The notes below the pieces were generated by a model that was not told the DNA's origin, did no database searches, and saw nothing but the letters and a program-made list of their open reading frames with translations. Of a stretch of DNA of 64,000 bases, positions 1 through 11,275 are shown piece by piece (the stretch's first letter is position 1; every line of letters starts with the position of its first letter). This DNA comes from Humibacter ginsenosidimutans (GTDB lineage Bacteria > Actinomycetota > Actinomycetes > Actinomycetales > Microbacteriaceae). Position numbers and translations under genes: made by a program. The stretch covers positions 2,046,001-2,110,000 of the forward strand of contig NZ_CP042305.1 of the NCBI RefSeq assembly GCF_007859675.1, in the 5' to 3' direction.

Positions 1-112
1 GACGCGCGGAGCGGGTCACGACCAGGCGCGGACGCGCAGCCGTGCCCACGACCTTCTTGCGAAGGCGCGCGTGCCGGCGGTCGCGTGCCGCTGACTTTGT
101 CTTGACGCTCAT
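1..112 (-). CDS. rplR: 50S ribosomal protein L18, N-terminal part
   Basis: First 37 codons of L18, a 5S rRNA-binding protein of the large subunit; the gene runs off the left edge. The reverse complement starts with ATG at 112 and reads [13 protein letters not shown], then a basic stretch and PRLVVTRS, the usual L18 N-terminus. It begins 2 nt after the rplF stop, as expected in the spc operon, so translation is probably coupled to rplF. Confidence 0.9.
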   Translation of the reverse strand, partial: MSVKTKSAARDRRHARLRKKVVGTAARPRLVVTRSAR

Positions 113-114
113 GC

Positions 115-651
115 TTACTTACCAGCCTTTCCGGCCTTGCGGCGGACGACCTCGCCTGCGTAGCGGATGCCCTTGCCCTTGTACGGTTCCGGCTTCTTGA
201 TCTTGCGGATGTTCGCAGCGGTCTCGCCGACGGCCTGCTTGTCGATGCCGGCGACGGTGACCTTGTTGTTGCCCTCGACCGTCAACGTGATGCCCGCGGG
301 GGGCTCGACGAGGACCGGGTGCGAGAAGCCGAGTGCGAACTCGATGGACGAGCCCTTCTGGGCCACGCGGTAACCGGTTCCGACGATCTCAAGGCCCTTG
401 GAGTAGCCCTGGGTCACGCCGATGATCTGGTTGTTGATGAGGGTGCGGGTCAGGCCGTGCAGCGAACGCGAGTTGCGCTCGTCGTCGGGGCGGGTGACGA
501 GCACCTGGTTCTCTTCGAGCTTGACGCTGATCGGCTGGGCCACGGTGAGCGACAGCTCGCCCTTCGGGCCCTTGACCGTCACGTCCTGCCCGTCGACCTT
601 GACGTCGACGCCGGCAGGGATGTCGATGGGGAGTCTTCCGATTCGGGACAT
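115..651 (-). CDS. rplF: 50S ribosomal protein L6
   Basis: 178 residues, full length for L6. It starts [12 protein letters not shown] and ends with the conserved KGKGIRY-GE--RRK-GK region of the second L6 domain, which binds 23S rRNA near the sarcin-ricin loop. It follows rpsH by 4 nt and precedes rplR by 2 nt in the standard spc order. Nothing unusual. Confidence 0.98.
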   Translation of the reverse strand: MSRIGRLPIDIPAGVDVKVDGQDVTVKGPKGELSLTVAQPISVKLEENQVLVTRPDDERNSRSLHGLTRTLINNQIIGVTQGYSKGLEIVGTGYRVAQKGSSIEFALGFSHPVLVEPPAGITLTVEGNNKVTVAGIDKQAVGETAANIRKIKKPEPYKGKGIRYAGEVVRRKAGKAGK

Positions 652-655
652 CTTG

Positions 656-1054
656 TTACCACACGTAGGCGAGGACTTCCCCGCCGACGCCCTTCTTCTC
701 GGCCTCGCGGTCCGTGAGCAGACCGGAGGAGGTGGACAGGATGGCGACCCCGAGGCCGCCGAGCACGCGGGGCAGCTCGGTGGACTTCGCGTAAACGCGC
801 AGGCCGGGCTTCGAGACGCGCTTGATGCCGGCGATGGAGCGCTCGCGGTTCGGGCCGAACTTGAGGTTCAGCGTGAGGGTCTGGCCGACCCGGGCGTCTG
901 CGACGGCCCAGTCGGAGATGTAACCCTCGTTCTTGAGGATCTCGGCGATGTGCGCCTTGAGCTTCGAGTTCGGCATCGACACGGTGTCGTGGTACGCCGA
1001 ATTCGCGTTGCGCAGTCTGGTCAGCATGTCTGCGACCGGATCTGTCATGGTCAT
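656..1054 (-). CDS. rpsH: 30S ribosomal protein S8
   Basis: 132 residues, normal for S8, a primary 16S rRNA-binding protein that in well-studied bacteria also represses spc translation. It opens [18 protein letters not shown] and ends with the conserved [22 protein letters not shown] 124-nt gap separates it from rplE upstream; that gap is where a short rpsN is often found, but none fits here. Confidence 0.98.
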   Translation of the reverse strand: MTMTDPVADMLTRLRNANSAYHDTVSMPNSKLKAHIAEILKNEGYISDWAVADARVGQTLTLNLKFGPNRERSIAGIKRVSKPGLRVYAKSTELPRVLGGLGVAILSTSSGLLTDREAEKKGVGGEVLAYVW

Positions 1055-1142
1055 GGATTGTTTCCTTTGTTCACCTGGTTTCGCTGACCTTTACAAGAAC
1101 AGCGACCATCGATGGTCTGCCGACCGGGTGGCCGGCAGTGGT

Positions 1143-1167
1143 GCCGGGCGGGACGAACCCGCCCGGC
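1143..1167. other. Perfect 10-bp inverted repeat between rplE and rpsH
   Basis: GCCGGGCGGG (1143-1152), a 5-nt loop and CCCGCCCGGC (1158-1167) make a perfect GC-only hairpin 11 nt after the rplE stop. There is no T tract, so a full intrinsic terminator is unlikely. It may be an RNA processing or attenuation site, or a scar where rpsN was lost. Confidence 0.6.
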
Positions 1168-1178
1168 AAGTTGTGCAC

Positions 1179-1778
1179 TCAGTCGTTCGACTTGAACGGG
1201 AAGCCGAGCGCCTTGAGCAGCGCGCGACCCTCGTCATCCGTCTGCGCGGTGGTGACGACGGTGATGTCGAAGCCGCGGACGCGGTCGATCTTGTCCTGGT
1301 CGATCTCGTGGAAGATCGACTGCTCCTGCACGCCGAACGTGTAGTTGCCGTGGCCGTCGAACTGACGGTCGGACAGGCCGCGGAAGTCGCGGATGCGCGG
1401 CAGCGCCAGCGAGAGCAGACGGTCGAGGAACTCCCACGCCCGGTCGCCGCGCAGCGTGACGTGCGCACCGATGGGCTGACCCTCGCGCAGCTTGAACTGC
1501 GCGATGGACTTGCGGGCCTTCGTGACCTGCGGCTTCTGACCGGTGATCTTCGTGAGGTCGGCGATCGCACCGTCGATGATCTTGCCGTCACGGGCAGCAT
1601 CGCCGACACCGCTGTTCACCACGACCTTGACCAGGCCGGGGATCTGGTGAACGTTGCTGTAGCCGAACTGCTCCTTGAGCTGGGCCTGGATCTCGTTCTT
1701 GTACTTCTGCTTGAGGCGCGGCTGGACCCTGTCGTTCGAGGGCGCGCCAGCCTGCGCGGCAGTTGCGGTGTCGGTCAT
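1179..1778 (-). CDS. rplE: 50S ribosomal protein L5
   Basis: 199 residues. L5 binds 5S rRNA and contacts the P-site tRNA. A short variable N-terminal tail precedes [10 protein letters not shown] and QFGY-NVHQ-P-L-K-V-N-GVGDA; the C-terminal part has [17 protein letters not shown]. Its ATG overlaps the rplX stop as TAATG, so the two genes are translationally coupled. Confidence 0.98.
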   Translation of the reverse strand: MTDTATAAQAGAPSNDRVQPRLKQKYKNEIQAQLKEQFGYSNVHQIPGLVKVVVNSGVGDAARDGKIIDGAIADLTKITGQKPQVTKARKSIAQFKLREGQPIGAHVTLRGDRAWEFLDRLLSLALPRIRDFRGLSDRQFDGHGNYTFGVQEQSIFHEIDQDKIDRVRGFDITVVTTAQTDDEGRALLKALGFPFKSND

Positions 1779-2137
1779 TACAGGTCCTTACCTGACTTCT
1801 TGGCGTAGCGGACGCGGACGGTCTTGGTCACGCCGTCCTTCGTCACCTTCTCCTCGCGGAAGCCCACGCGGGTCGGCTTCTTGGTCTCGGGGTCGACCAG
1901 CGCCACGTTCGACACGTGGATCGGAGCCTCGTGCGTCTCAAGACCACCGGTCTTGGCGCCGCGCTGGGTCTGACCGACCTTCACGTGCTTCGTGACGTAG
2001 TTCACGCCCTCGACGATGACGCGGTTCTGGTCGACGAGCACCTCGATGACCTTGCCCTGCTTGCCGCGGTCTCCGCCGCGGGCCTGGCTCGGACCCGAGA
2101 TGACCTGCACCAGGTCACCCTTCTTGATGTTCGCCAT
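1778..2137 (-). CDS. rplX: 50S ribosomal protein L24
   Basis: 119 residues. L24 is an early-assembly large-subunit protein with a KOW motif. It starts [15 protein letters not shown] and shows the KOW-like segment [10 protein letters not shown]. The gene lies 3 nt downstream of rplN and its stop overlaps the rplE start, in normal spc order. Confidence 0.97.
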   Translation of the reverse strand: MANIKKGDLVQVISGPSQARGGDRGKQGKVIEVLVDQNRVIVEGVNYVTKHVKVGQTQRGAKTGGLETHEAPIHVSNVALVDPETKKPTRVGFREEKVTKDGVTKTVRVRYAKKSGKDL

Positions 2138-2140
2138 GGA

Positions 2141-2509
2141 TCAGATCACCTCCGGCGCCAGCGAGATGATCTTCATGAACCTCTTGTCGCGCAGTTCGCG
2201 ACCGACCGGTCCGAAGATGCGGGTGCCACGGGGGTCACCGTCGCTCTTCAGGATCACTGCGGCGTTCTCATCGAACTTGATGTACGAGCCGTCTGCACGG
2301 CGCGTCTGCTTCACGGTGCGGACGATGACCGCCTTGACGACGTCGCCCTTCTTCACGTTGCCGCCGGGGATGGCGTCTTTCACGGTCGCGACGATGACAT
2401 CGCCGAGGCCCGCGTACTTGCGCTTCGAGCCACCGAGAACGCGAATCGTGAGCAACTCCTTGGCGCCGGTGTTGTCGGCAACCTTGAGTCGGGATTCCTG
2501 CTGAATCAC
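2141..2509 (-). CDS. rplN: 50S ribosomal protein L14
   Basis: 122 residues, the standard length. It begins [20 protein letters not shown] and contains the conserved GD-I-ATVK-A-P-G-VKKGDV region and [13 protein letters not shown] near the end. L14 lies at the subunit interface. It is the first spc gene here, 35 nt downstream of rpsQ. Confidence 0.98.
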   Translation of the reverse strand: MIQQESRLKVADNTGAKELLTIRVLGGSKRKYAGLGDVIVATVKDAIPGGNVKKGDVVKAVIVRTVKQTRRADGSYIKFDENAAVILKSDGDPRGTRIFGPVGRELRDKRFMKIISLAPEVI

Positions 2510-2544
2510 TTCTTACAACTCCTTGTCACAAGCAAGCCAGAGGC

Positions 2545-2877
2545 TTACTTGGCCTTCTCGAGGATCTCGACCAGGCGCCAGCGCTTCGTGGCGCTGTACG
2601 GACGGGTCTCGCTGATGGTGACGAGGTCGCCGATGCCGGCGGTGTTGTTCTCGTCGTGCACCTTCACCTTGTTGGTGCGGCGGATGACCTTGCCGTACAG
2701 CGGGTGCTTCACGCGGTCCTCGACCTCGACGACGATGGTCTTGTCCATCTTGTCGCTGACGACGTAGCCGCGGCGGCCCTTGCGGTAACCGCGAGCCGCG
2801 GCATCCTTCACGTCGTGTTCGGCGTGCTCGTGACCGGCCGGAGCGGCGGTCTCAGCCTGTGCCTTGGTGGCAGCCAT
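2545..2877 (-). CDS. rpsQ: 30S ribosomal protein S17, N-terminally extended
   Basis: 110 residues against roughly 80-90 in many bacteria. About 30 Ala/Glu/His-rich residues precede the core [19 protein letters not shown], which continues through [11 protein letters not shown] and ends with [15 protein letters not shown]17 is a primary 16S rRNA binder. The start ATG shares a base with the rpmC stop. The extension looks like a lineage tail, not a misplaced start. Confidence 0.95.
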   Translation of the reverse strand: MAATKAQAETAAPAGHEHAEHDVKDAAARGYRKGRRGYVVSDKMDKTIVVEVEDRVKHPLYGKVIRRTNKVKVHDENNTAGIGDLVTISETRPYSATKRWRLVEILEKAK

Positions 2878-3196
2878 TACTCCGCCTCCTCCTTCGTCTC
2901 GGCCTCTGCCTCAGCGGCGGCGGCCTTCTTGCTGGTCTTCTTCGCGGCCTTCGCGGGAACCTCGAGCGGAGCCGGGGTCGCACGGATGCCCAGCTCGCGC
3001 TCACGGATGACCGTGTAGATGCGAGCGATGTCGCGCTTGACGGCGCGCAGGCGGCCGTGGCTCTCGAGCTGGCCGGTCGCGGACTGGAAGCGCAGGTTGA
3101 ACAGCTCTTCCTTGGCCTTCTTCAGCTCGTCGACGAGCTTCTCGTCGTCGAACGTGTCGAGCTCGGTGGGGACGAGCTCCTTGGATCCGATAGCCA

Positions 3197-3197
<1 letters not shown>
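2877..3197 (-). CDS. rpmC: 50S ribosomal protein L29 with acidic/Ala-Lys tail
   Basis: 106 residues. The start at 3197 ([16 protein letters not shown]) is chosen because it makes the TAATG overlap with rplP; a longer in-frame opening upstream reads arginine-rich noise inside rplP. The core [26 protein letters not shown] is L29, which sits at the tunnel exit. Residues about 75-106 form an Ala/Lys then Glu-rich tail not found in short L29s. Confidence 0.95.
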
Positions 3198-3616
<419 letters not shown>

Positions 3617-3618
3617 GG

Positions 3619-4380
3619 TTATGCACTGGCTCCTTCTGCCGCGGGGGCCTCGGCCTGCTGCGCGCGGGGCGCACGGCGGGGGCGGTCGCTGCGGTCGGGG
3701 CGGCCGGACTTGGCGGCGGCCTGCTCGCGAGCGAGTTCCTTGTTGGTGATGTCGCCCTTGTAGATCCAGACCTTCACGCCGATGCGGCCGAAGGTGGTCT
3801 TGGCCTCGTAGAAGCCGTAGTCGATGTTCGCGCGCAGCGTGTGCAGCGGCACACGACCCTCGCGGTAGAACTCCGACCGGCTCATCTCCGCGCCGCCGAG
3901 GCGACCGGACACCTGGATGCGCACACCCTTGGCACCGGCGCGCTGGGCACCCTGCAGACCCTTGCGCATCGCACGGCGGAACGCCACGCGGGCGCTCAGC
4001 TGCTCGGCGATGCCCTGGGCGACGAGCTGGGCATCCGCCTCGGGGTTCTTCACCTCGAGGATGTTCAGCTGGATCTGCTTGCCGGTGAGCTTCTCGAGGT
4101 CGGCGCGGATGCGCTCGGCCTCTGCACCACGACGACCGATCACGATGCCCGGGCGCGCGGTGTGGATGTCCACACGCACGCGGTCACGGGTGCGCTCGAT
4201 CTCGATGCGCGAGACGCCGGCACGGTCAAGCTGCGTCTGAAGCAGCTTGCGGATCTTGACGTCCTCGGCGATGTAGTCGGCGTAACGCTGACCGGGCTTC
4301 GTCGAGTCCGAGAACCAACGCGACACGTGGTCCGTCGTGATGCCCAGACGGAAGCCGTACGGGTTGACCTTCTGACCCAT
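3619..4380 (-). CDS. rpsC: 30S ribosomal protein S3
   Basis: 253 residues. It opens [18 protein letters not shown], followed by a KH domain with [11 protein letters not shown] around residue 90, and ends in an Arg/Ala-rich tail as in other actinobacteria. S3 lies at the mRNA entry channel. The start codon shares a base with the rplV stop (TAATG). Confidence 0.98.
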   Translation of the reverse strand: MGQKVNPYGFRLGITTDHVSRWFSDSTKPGQRYADYIAEDVKIRKLLQTQLDRAGVSRIEIERTRDRVRVDIHTARPGIVIGRRGAEAERIRADLEKLTGKQIQLNILEVKNPEADAQLVAQGIAEQLSARVAFRRAMRKGLQGAQRAGAKGVRIQVSGRLGGAEMSRSEFYREGRVPLHTLRANIDYGFYEAKTTFGRIGVKVWIYKGDITNKELAREQAAAKSGRPDRSDRPRRAPRAQQAEAPAAEGASA

Positions 4381-4745
4381 TACTTCGTCCCCTCGTCAGG
4401 TGTGGCCAGCACAACGGTGATGTGGCTGGTGCGCTTGTTGATGCGGAACGCACGGCCCTGAGCGCGCGGCTGGAACCGCTTGAGCGTCGTTCCCTCGTCG
4501 ACGAAGGCACGGCTCACATAGAGGTCGCGCTCGTCGAGGTACTGGTTCGTTGCGTCGGCCTTGACCCGGGCATTCGCGATCGCGGATGCCACGAGCTTGT
4601 AGACCGGCTCGCTCGCGCCCTGCGGGGCGAACTTCAGGATGGCCAGGGCCTCCTGCGCCTGCTTGCCGCGGATCAGGTTGACGACGCGACGAGCCTTCTG
4701 AGGCGTAACGCGGATGTGTCGCACGCGTGCGATCGACTCCACCAT
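4380..4745 (-). CDS. rplV: 50S ribosomal protein L22
   Basis: 121 residues. It starts [20 protein letters not shown] and includes the conserved K-LVASA-ANA and the RF-PRAQGRA-RI-KRTSHI-VVL hairpin that lines the exit tunnel and is the usual site of macrolide-resistance changes. It follows rpsS after 26 nt. Confidence 0.98.
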   Translation of the reverse strand: MVESIARVRHIRVTPQKARRVVNLIRGKQAQEALAILKFAPQGASEPVYKLVASAIANARVKADATNQYLDERDLYVSRAFVDEGTTLKRFQPRAQGRAFRINKRTSHITVVLATPDEGTK

Positions 4746-4771
4746 GTCTTTCTCCTCCTTATGTCACCGCG

Positions 4772-5053
4772 TCAGCGGCGACGACCCTTCTTGTCGTCCT
4801 TCACGTGTCCCCGGAAGGTGCGGGTCGGGGCGAACTCCCCGAGCTTGTGGCCGACCATCGTCTCGGTGACGAAGACCGGGATGTGCTTGCGTCCGTCGTG
4901 CACGGCGATCGTGTGGCCGAGCATGGCCGGCACGATCATCGAACGACGCGACCACGTCTTGATGACGTTCTTGCTGCCGGACTCGTTCGCGCGAACCACC
5001 TTGGTAAGCAGGTGCTCGTCGACGAAGGGGCCCTTCTTGAGACTGCGAGGCAT
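4772..5053 (-). CDS. rpsS: 30S ribosomal protein S19
   Basis: 93 residues, the standard size. It starts [16 protein letters not shown] and has [46 protein letters not shown]19 is in the 30S head. It lies 13 nt downstream of rplB in normal order. Confidence 0.98.
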   Translation of the reverse strand: MPRSLKKGPFVDEHLLTKVVRANESGSKNVIKTWSRRSMIVPAMLGHTIAVHDGRKHIPVFVTETMVGHKLGEFAPTRTFRGHVKDDKKGRRR

Positions 5054-5066
5054 CTTCTACTAACTC

Positions 5067-5906
<840 letters not shown>

Positions 5907-5923
5907 TGTTGTTCCCTTGCTCC

Positions 5924-6223
5924 TTAGCCGACAGCCGTGAAGATGTCGATGGAACCGGACTTGAGGGTGACGATGGCGCGCTTGGTGTCCTTGCGCTTGC
6001 CGACGCCGTAACGGGTGCGGCGCGTCTTGCCCTGACGGTTCAGAGTGTTGACGGATGCGACCTCGACCTTGAAGATCTTCTCGATCGCGAGCTTGATCTC
6101 GGTCTTGTTCGAGCGGGGGTCGACGAGGAAGGTGTACTTGCCCTCGTCGATGAGCGAGTAGCTCTTCTCGGACACGACCGGGGCGATGATGATGTCGCGC
6201 GGGTCCTTGTTGATGGCGGCCAT
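5924..6223 (-). CDS. rplW: 50S ribosomal protein L23
   Basis: 99 residues. Conserved sequence includes [16 protein letters not shown] and the [25 protein letters not shown] region. L23 forms the docking site for trigger factor and SRP at the tunnel exit. Its ATG overlaps the rplD stop by one base. Confidence 0.98.
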   Translation of the reverse strand: MAAINKDPRDIIIAPVVSEKSYSLIDEGKYTFLVDPRSNKTEIKLAIEKIFKVEVASVNTLNRQGKTRRTRYGVGKRKDTKRAIVTLKSGSIDIFTAVG

Positions 6224-6873
6224 TACGCGTTCACCTCTTCCTTCTTCGTCTTGGAAGCGACGAACGAGTCGAACGCACCCTTGGTGAAGACGATGTCGTC
6301 GGAGACGAGCACGTCGTACGCGTTGAGCTGGTCGAACGCGAGCGTGTGCACCGTCGGGATGTTGCGAACGCTCTTCACGCCCGTCTCGTCGCCACGCTCG
6401 GTGACGACGAGCACGTGCTTGGAGGTCGCGATGGTGGTCAGCAGCGCGATGGCATCCTTCGTCGACGGCGCGTCGCCGGCGATCAGGGACTCCACCACGT
6501 GGATGCGCTCGCCACGAGCGCGGTCGCTGAGCGAACCGAGCAGGGCTGCGGCGATCATCTTCTTGGGGGTGCGCTGCGAGTAGTCGCGGGGTGTCGGGCC
6601 GTGCACGATGCCACCACCGGTCATCTGCGGGGCGCGGATCGAACCCTGGCGGGCGCGACCTGTGCCCTTCTGCTTGAACGGCTTACGGCCTGCACCGGAG
6701 ACCTCGCCACGGTTCTTGGTCTTGTGGGTGCCCTGGCGCGCCGCGGCGAGCTGCGCCACGACGACCTGGTGGATCAGCGGAACGTTCACCTGAACGTCGA
6801 AGATCTCCGCGGGCAGCTCGACGGAACCGGTCTTCTTGCCGGTGACGTCGAGAACGTCGATCGAGGTAGCCAT
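6223..6873 (-). CDS. rplD: 50S ribosomal protein L4
   Basis: 216 residues. Features are [41 protein letters not shown] and a typical L4 C-terminal half. L4 binds 23S rRNA and its loop lines the exit tunnel; in enterobacteria it also regulates the S10 operon. It lies 4 nt downstream of rplC. Confidence 0.98.
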   Translation of the reverse strand: MATSIDVLDVTGKKTGSVELPAEIFDVQVNVPLIHQVVVAQLAAARQGTHKTKNRGEVSGAGRKPFKQKGTGRARQGSIRAPQMTGGGIVHGPTPRDYSQRTPKKMIAAALLGSLSDRARGERIHVVESLIAGDAPSTKDAIALLTTIATSKHVLVVTERGDETGVKSVRNIPTVHTLAFDQLNAYDVLVSDDIVFTKGAFDSFVASKTKKEEVNA

Positions 6874-6877
6874 GTGA

Positions 6878-7537
6878 CTACGCTCCCTTCACTGCGTTGC
6901 GGACGAAGACGATGCGGCCGCGAGCGCCGGGAACCGCGCCCTTGACGAGCAGCAGGCCCTTGCCGGCGTCGACCGAGTGCACCGTGAGGTTCAGCACCGT
7001 GACGCGCTCGGCGCCCATACGGCCGGCCATGCGCATGCCCTTGAACACGCGGCTCGGGGTCGACGATGCGCCGATCGAACCGGGCTTGCGGTGGTTGCGG
7101 TGCGAACCGTGCGAGGCGGAGACGCCCTTGAAGTTGTGGCGCTTCATGACACCGGCGGTGCCCTTACCCTTCGAGGTCCCGACGACGTCGACCTTCTGGC
7201 CGGCCTCGAACGTGGCCTCGACGGTGAGCTCCTGGCCGAGCTCGTACGAGCCGGCATCCGCGGTGCGGATCTCGGTGAGGTGGCGGCGCGGCGTGACGCC
7301 GGCCTTCTCGAAGTGGCCGGTCGCAGGCTTGTTGACCTTGCGCGGGTCGATGGAGCCGCTGGCGATCTGCACGGCGTTGTAGCCGTCGACCTCGGGGGTG
7401 CGCAGCTGGGTCACGACGTTCGGCGTGATCTCGACGACGGTGACAGGGATGAGCTTGTTGTTCTCGTCCCACACCTGCGTCATGCCGAGCTTCTTGCCGA
7501 GCAGGCCCTTGACAGTCTTGGTTTCGGTGTTCGACAT
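6878..7537 (-). CDS. rplC: 50S ribosomal protein L3
   Basis: 219 residues from the ATG at 7537 ([20 protein letters not shown]). The open frame extends further upstream but would overlap rpsJ with arginine-rich noise, so this start, 8 nt after the rpsJ stop, is preferred. The sequence has [14 protein letters not shown] at the N-terminus and the K-HNFKG--ASHGSH--HR-PGSIG core. L3 is an early assembly protein near the peptidyl transferase centre. Confidence 0.97.
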   Translation of the reverse strand: MSNTETKTVKGLLGKKLGMTQVWDENNKLIPVTVVEITPNVVTQLRTPEVDGYNAVQIASGSIDPRKVNKPATGHFEKAGVTPRRHLTEIRTADAGSYELGQELTVEATFEAGQKVDVVGTSKGKGTAGVMKRHNFKGVSASHGSHRNHRKPGSIGASSTPSRVFKGMRMAGRMGAERVTVLNLTVHSVDAGKGLLLVKGAVPGARGRIVFVRNAVKGA

Positions 7538-7545
7538 CGTGACCC

Positions 7546-7854
7546 CTAGAGCTTGATCTCGATGTTGACGTCGGCGGGCAGGTCGAGACGCATGAGCGAG
7601 TCGACGGCCTTCGGCGTCGGGTCGATGATGTCGATCAGCCGCTTGTGCGTGCGCATCTCGAAGTGCTCGCGGCTGTCCTTGTACTTGTGGGGCGAACGGA
7701 TGACGCACACCACGTTCTTCTCGGTGGGGAGCGGCACCGGCCCGACGACCTGAGCGCCGGCACGGGTCACCGTGTCGACGATCTTGCGCGCCGAGGTGTC
7801 GATGACCTCGTGGTCATACGACTTAAGCCGGATGCGGATCTTCTGTCCCGCCAT
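7546..7854 (-). CDS. rpsJ: 30S ribosomal protein S10
   Basis: 102 residues, the standard length and first gene of the S10 operon. It reads [19 protein letters not shown], then [36 protein letters not shown] purine-rich AGAGAGAG ribosome-binding stretch lies just upstream. Instead of tuf, the next gene upstream is galE, about 500 nt away, so the operon needs its own promoter in that gap. Confidence 0.98.
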   Translation of the reverse strand: MAGQKIRIRLKSYDHEVIDTSARKIVDTVTRAGAQVVGPVPLPTEKNVVCVIRSPHKYKDSREHFEMRTHKRLIDIIDPTPKAVDSLMRLDLPADVNIEIKL

Positions 7855-8354
7855 ATCTGACTCTCTCTCTACTGTTCAGGCGTCGTACGGCAGTCAGAGC
7901 CGCATTGGACGCATCGCGTTCCCGCGCTTTCGCGCTTCCCGCTTTGCCGGCACCACGTGTGTCGCACCGCTGTTCATCTGTCAAGGGCGAGGTGGATGCT
8001 TGTGCTCGCGCCTCGGCATCCCTCGCCTTCAACCGACCCCCGCGCTCGGGCGTGTCGCCCTCGCAAGGCACATGGATGCCCACGGCCATTCGGATGTCGA
8101 TTAAGCTGCGTGCTTCGAGTCGGGCTCGCGCCCTTCTCCGCACTAGTTCTTCTGCCTGCGGCCTAACCTGAACTCCGAGGACTCATCTCGCTGCGGTTTC
8201 CCGCGGAGATTCCGGCCCGTTCGGAGCGGCTATGCACTGCCTGGCAGTGATCCGGCTGACCGCACGCGGACGCGCAGAACCGAAATGTTGAACCCCAAAA
8301 GTTTGCCAGATATCGGGGTTCTCTGCAACTCGGGCGTGTCGCGCTCCCCGCCCC
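7855..8354. other. S10 operon leader / intergenic region
   Basis: 500 nt between the galE stop and rpsJ with no credible gene. It should hold the promoter and leader of the S10 operon on the minus strand. A TTGACA hexamer reads on that strand at 7984-7979 but has no good -10 at 16-18 nt. Short GC palindromes such as CGCGCTTTCGCG (7923-7934) occur. I cannot place the promoter. Confidence 0.5.
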
Positions 8355-9371
8355 TCAGCGCGGCAGGTCGGCGGCAGCGCCGGTCTGCCAGTTCCACTGG
8401 TCTGCGCACGCATCGTTGATCGTGCGCGTCGCACGCCATCCGAGCGCCGATTCCGCGCGCCCGGAATCGGCGACGCTGATTGCCACGTCGCCGGACCGGC
8501 GTGGCGCAGCCTCGCGCGCGATGGGACGGCCCACAACCTGCTCGAACGCGGTGACGAGCTCCAAGACGCTCGTGGCTCGGCCCGTCCCCAGGTTGTAGGC
8601 CCGGAAACCGGGGTCTCGATCGCCGAGGGCCGCCACGTGCCCGCTGGCCAGATCGACGACATGGATGTAGTCGCGCAGCGCCGTGCCATCCGGTGTGTCG
8701 TAGTCGGCTCCGAACACGTGAACACAGGGCAGCGCGCCTGCGGCGACCCGAGAGACGATCGGCATCAGATTGCCCGGCTCCGATTGCGGATCCTCGCCGA
8801 TGAGACCGCTGGGGTGCGCCCCGACCGGGTTGAAGTACCGCAACGCGATCGCCGTCATCCGCGAATCGGCGGCACACACGTCACGCAGCAGTTCCTCGAT
8901 GATCCGCTTGGTCTTGCCATATGGACTGGAGAGTGACAACGGCGTGTTCGCGTCTTCGGAGACGGGCAGCTGGTCGGGTTCGCCGTACACGGTGGCCGAA
9001 CTCGAGAACACGATCGTGGTGATGTCGTTCGCGCGCATTGCCCTGAGAACGCTGACCGCCGCTGCGATGTTGACGCCGTAATAGTCGACCGGCTCGACCA
9101 GCGAGTCGCTGACCGATTTCAGCCCCGCAAGATGGATCACGGCGTCGACCGGAGCATGCGCTCGGATGAACGCGTTCAGTGCATCCTCGTCGCGCACGTC
9201 GCCGATCAGCGCGGGTACCGTGCGGCCCACCAGAGTCTCGACCCGAGACAACGCCTCAGACCGGGCACCGACCAGGCTGTCTGCGATCAGCGGCTCGTGC
9301 CCCGCCTCGGCGAGCGCGACCGCTGTGTGGGTGCCGATGTATCCAGCACCGCCTGTGAGGAGAACACGCAC
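8355..9371 (-). CDS. galE: UDP-glucose 4-epimerase
   Basis: 338 residues from GTG at 9371, full length for GalE, a cytosolic short-chain dehydrogenase-type epimerase interconverting UDP-Glc and UDP-Gal. Visible are the NAD-binding GGAGYIG (7-13), SSSATVYG (123-130) and the catalytic YGKTK pair Tyr151/Lys155; the C-terminus has the family's DYIHVVDLA and YNLGTG. It is the first island gene next to rpsJ and would supply UDP-galactose for the glycan genes. The start has a weak ribosome-binding site; no in-frame ATG is nearby. Confidence 0.95.
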   Translation of the reverse strand: MRVLLTGGAGYIGTHTAVALAEAGHEPLIADSLVGARSEALSRVETLVGRTVPALIGDVRDEDALNAFIRAHAPVDAVIHLAGLKSVSDSLVEPVDYYGVNIAAAVSVLRAMRANDITTIVFSSSATVYGEPDQLPVSEDANTPLSLSSPYGKTKRIIEELLRDVCAADSRMTAIALRYFNPVGAHPSGLIGEDPQSEPGNLMPIVSRVAAGALPCVHVFGADYDTPDGTALRDYIHVVDLASGHVAALGDRDPGFRAYNLGTGRATSVLELVTAFEQVVGRPIAREAAPRRSGDVAISVADSGRAESALGWRATRTINDACADQWNWQTGAAADLPR

Positions 9372-9697
9372 CGACTCATGTTAAAGGAGGACGAACGCAC
9401 GCCACGACGACCACGAGAACGCGGAGCCATCGCAGTCGGGGCTCGGCGACGACCGGTGCGACGTGGCCGGCAGGCACGACGGATTCACCCCGTGCGCCGC
9501 ACCGCGAAACCAGAACCCGCACAGTCTCGACAGGCTCTCGAACATGCTGTCTGCCCCCGTTTGCAGGTAACGAAAGTCCCTGATGATGGCTGATAAAGTT
9601 GCCGCATTCCGGCCCGCGAAAGCTGGTACGCCCCGGTCGGCATGGCTCATGGCTTGCCGGGTACGGTGACAGTCGATGCAATGACGATCAGGTGAGA
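9372..9697. other. Divergent intergenic region, galE / sugar transferase
   Basis: 326 nt between the divergent galE and the sugar-1-P transferase gene, presumably containing promoters for both. A plus-strand AAAGGAGG at 9383-9390 resembles a ribosome-binding site but no start codon follows at a usable distance. An AT-richer patch with TGATAAAG lies around 9589-9597. No gene or clear promoter pair is seen. Confidence 0.4.
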
Positions 9698-11275
9698 ATG
9701 GCGATCAACGAGGGTCTGCACTCACCGAGTGGCCCGCAATCCCCTACCGCGCACACTGCGACTGGAAGGGGATCCCGGAACGCAGAACAGCGCGTTTCGC
9801 GCCACCCGCCGTTCGAAGTGGCGGCCCCGGCGTCGGTGAAGGCTCGGACGTGGACGCGCACGGTCGCCGCACGTCTCGCCGTGACGGATCTGGTCGTCGT
9901 CATCGCCGCCATCGCCGTCGCCCAGGTGGTGCGCTTCGGCTTCGACCCGCAGAGGCTCGTGATCACCGGCGAGCATTCCGTGGGGTTGCCGCCCATCGAC
10001 TACACCATCGTGTCCGTCGTGCTGGCGCTGAGCTGGTTTCTCTCGCTTTCGTTGGCCGGCACGCGCAGCGCTCACGTCGTGGGGACCGGCGCTACCGAGT
10101 ACAAACTGGTGGTCCGTGCGACGGTCGTCTCCTTCGGCTCCGCAGCGATCGTGGGATTCGCGCTCCAGGCCCAGATCGGGCGCTCGTACCTGCTCATCGC
10201 ACTGCCTCTCGGCGTCACCCTGCTGTTGCTGAGCCGCTGGCTCTGGCGGCAGTGGCTCGTCGCCAAGCGCCGACGCGGTGCCATGATGAATCACGCCATC
10301 GTCGTCGGCGACCTGGACAGCGCCAGGCACGTCGTGCAGCAGATTCACGGACTCCCCGGATCGGGCATCTCGATAGTGGGAGCCGCCGTGCAACCTGGAC
10401 ATGACTGCGGCGAATTGGCCGAAGGCGTGCGTGTGCTGGGTGACTGGAATGATCTGCTCCACCACGTCGACGAGTCCGGTGCCGACACCGTGGTCATCAC
10501 CGGATCGCATCCGTTCAAGCCACGGCAGCTCCGCGAATTGGGCTGGGGCCTCGAAGAGCGCCACGTGAGCCTCATCGTCGCGCCGGCGTTGACGGATGTC
10601 GCAGGCCCGCGTATCCACTCCACTCCGGTCGCGGGCCTGCCGCTCATCAGGGTCGACTACCCCGAGCTCACGGGCTCGCGGGCCGTGGCCAAGCGAGCCT
10701 TCGACATCGTCGCCAGTGCCGTCGGCCTCATCGTCAGCTCACCGATCCTTCTGGGCATCGGTATCGCGGTGAGGCTGACCAGCCCCGGTCCCGCGCTCTT
10801 CCGGCAAGAACGCGTCGGGCTGAACGGCGCGACGTTCTCCATGCTCAAGTTCCGCACCATGGCGAGGGACGCCGAGCAGCAGCTGGCTCCGCTCCTTTCT
10901 GCGAACGAAGCCCACGGCGTGCTCTTCAAGATGCGCGACGATCCCAGGGCCACTCGGATCGGCCGTGTGCTGCGGCGCCACAGCTTCGACGAACTGCCCC
11001 AGCTCTGGAATGTGCTGAAGGGTGATATGTCGCTCGTCGGTCCTCGACCGCCGCTGGTGAGCGAAGTGCAGGCGTACGAGCGCTGGGTACATCGTCGCCT
11101 GCTCGTCAAGCCGGGCATCACGGGCCTGTGGCAGGTGAGCGGTCGCAGCGACCTGTCGTGGGAGGACAGCGTGCGCCTCGACCTCTATTACGTCGAGAAC
11201 TGGTCGCTGACGTCGGATCTCATCATCCTCTGGCGCACGACGCGGGCGGTGCTGACCAAAGATGGAGCCTATTGA
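9698..11275 (+). CDS. Polyisoprenyl-phosphate sugar-1-phosphate transferase (WbaP/CpsE type), copy 1
   Basis: 525 residues from ATG 9698 (GTG 9692 is also in frame). The enzyme moves a hexose-1-P from a UDP-sugar to undecaprenyl phosphate, the priming step of glycan assembly. Residues about 60-200 contain four to five membrane segments and a CoA-binding-like domain follows. The C-terminal catalytic region (about 325-525) starts KRAFDIVAS and shows FRQERVG, KFRTM, DELPQLWNV, VGPRPP, PGITGLWQVSGR and RLDLYYVENWS. It is followed by an overlapping PAP2 gene. Sugar specificity cannot be read from sequence; a paralogue is at 38271-39806. Confidence 0.92.
   Translation: MAINEGLHSPSGPQSPTAHTATGRGSRNAEQRVSRHPPFEVAAPASVKARTWTRTVAARLAVTDLVVVIAAIAVAQVVRFGFDPQRLVITGEHSVGLPPIDYTIVSVVLALSWFLSLSLAGTRSAHVVGTGATEYKLVVRATVVSFGSAAIVGFALQAQIGRSYLLIALPLGVTLLLLSRWLWRQWLVAKRRRGAMMNHAIVVGDLDSARHVVQQIHGLPGSGISIVGAAVQPGHDCGELAEGVRVLGDWNDLLHHVDESGADTVVITGSHPFKPRQLRELGWGLEERHVSLIVAPALTDVAGPRIHSTPVAGLPLIRVDYPELTGSRAVAKRAFDIVASAVGLIVSSPILLGIGIAVRLTSPGPALFRQERVGLNGATFSMLKFRTMARDAEQQLAPLLSANEAHGVLFKMRDDPRATRIGRVLRRHSFDELPQLWNVLKGDMSLVGPRPPLVSEVQAYERWVHRRLLVKPGITGLWQVSGRSDLSWEDSVRLDLYYVENWSLTSDLIILWRTTRAVLTKDGAY

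Noticed and set aside
7979..7984. TTGACA on the minus strand as the -35 of the S10 operon
   Set aside because: No TANNNT lies at 16-18 nt downstream; the region reads GACACACGTGG.
9383..9390. Plus-strand AAAGGAGG as a ribosome-binding site of a small gene
   Set aside because: No ATG, GTG or TTG with a usable frame follows within 4-12 nt.
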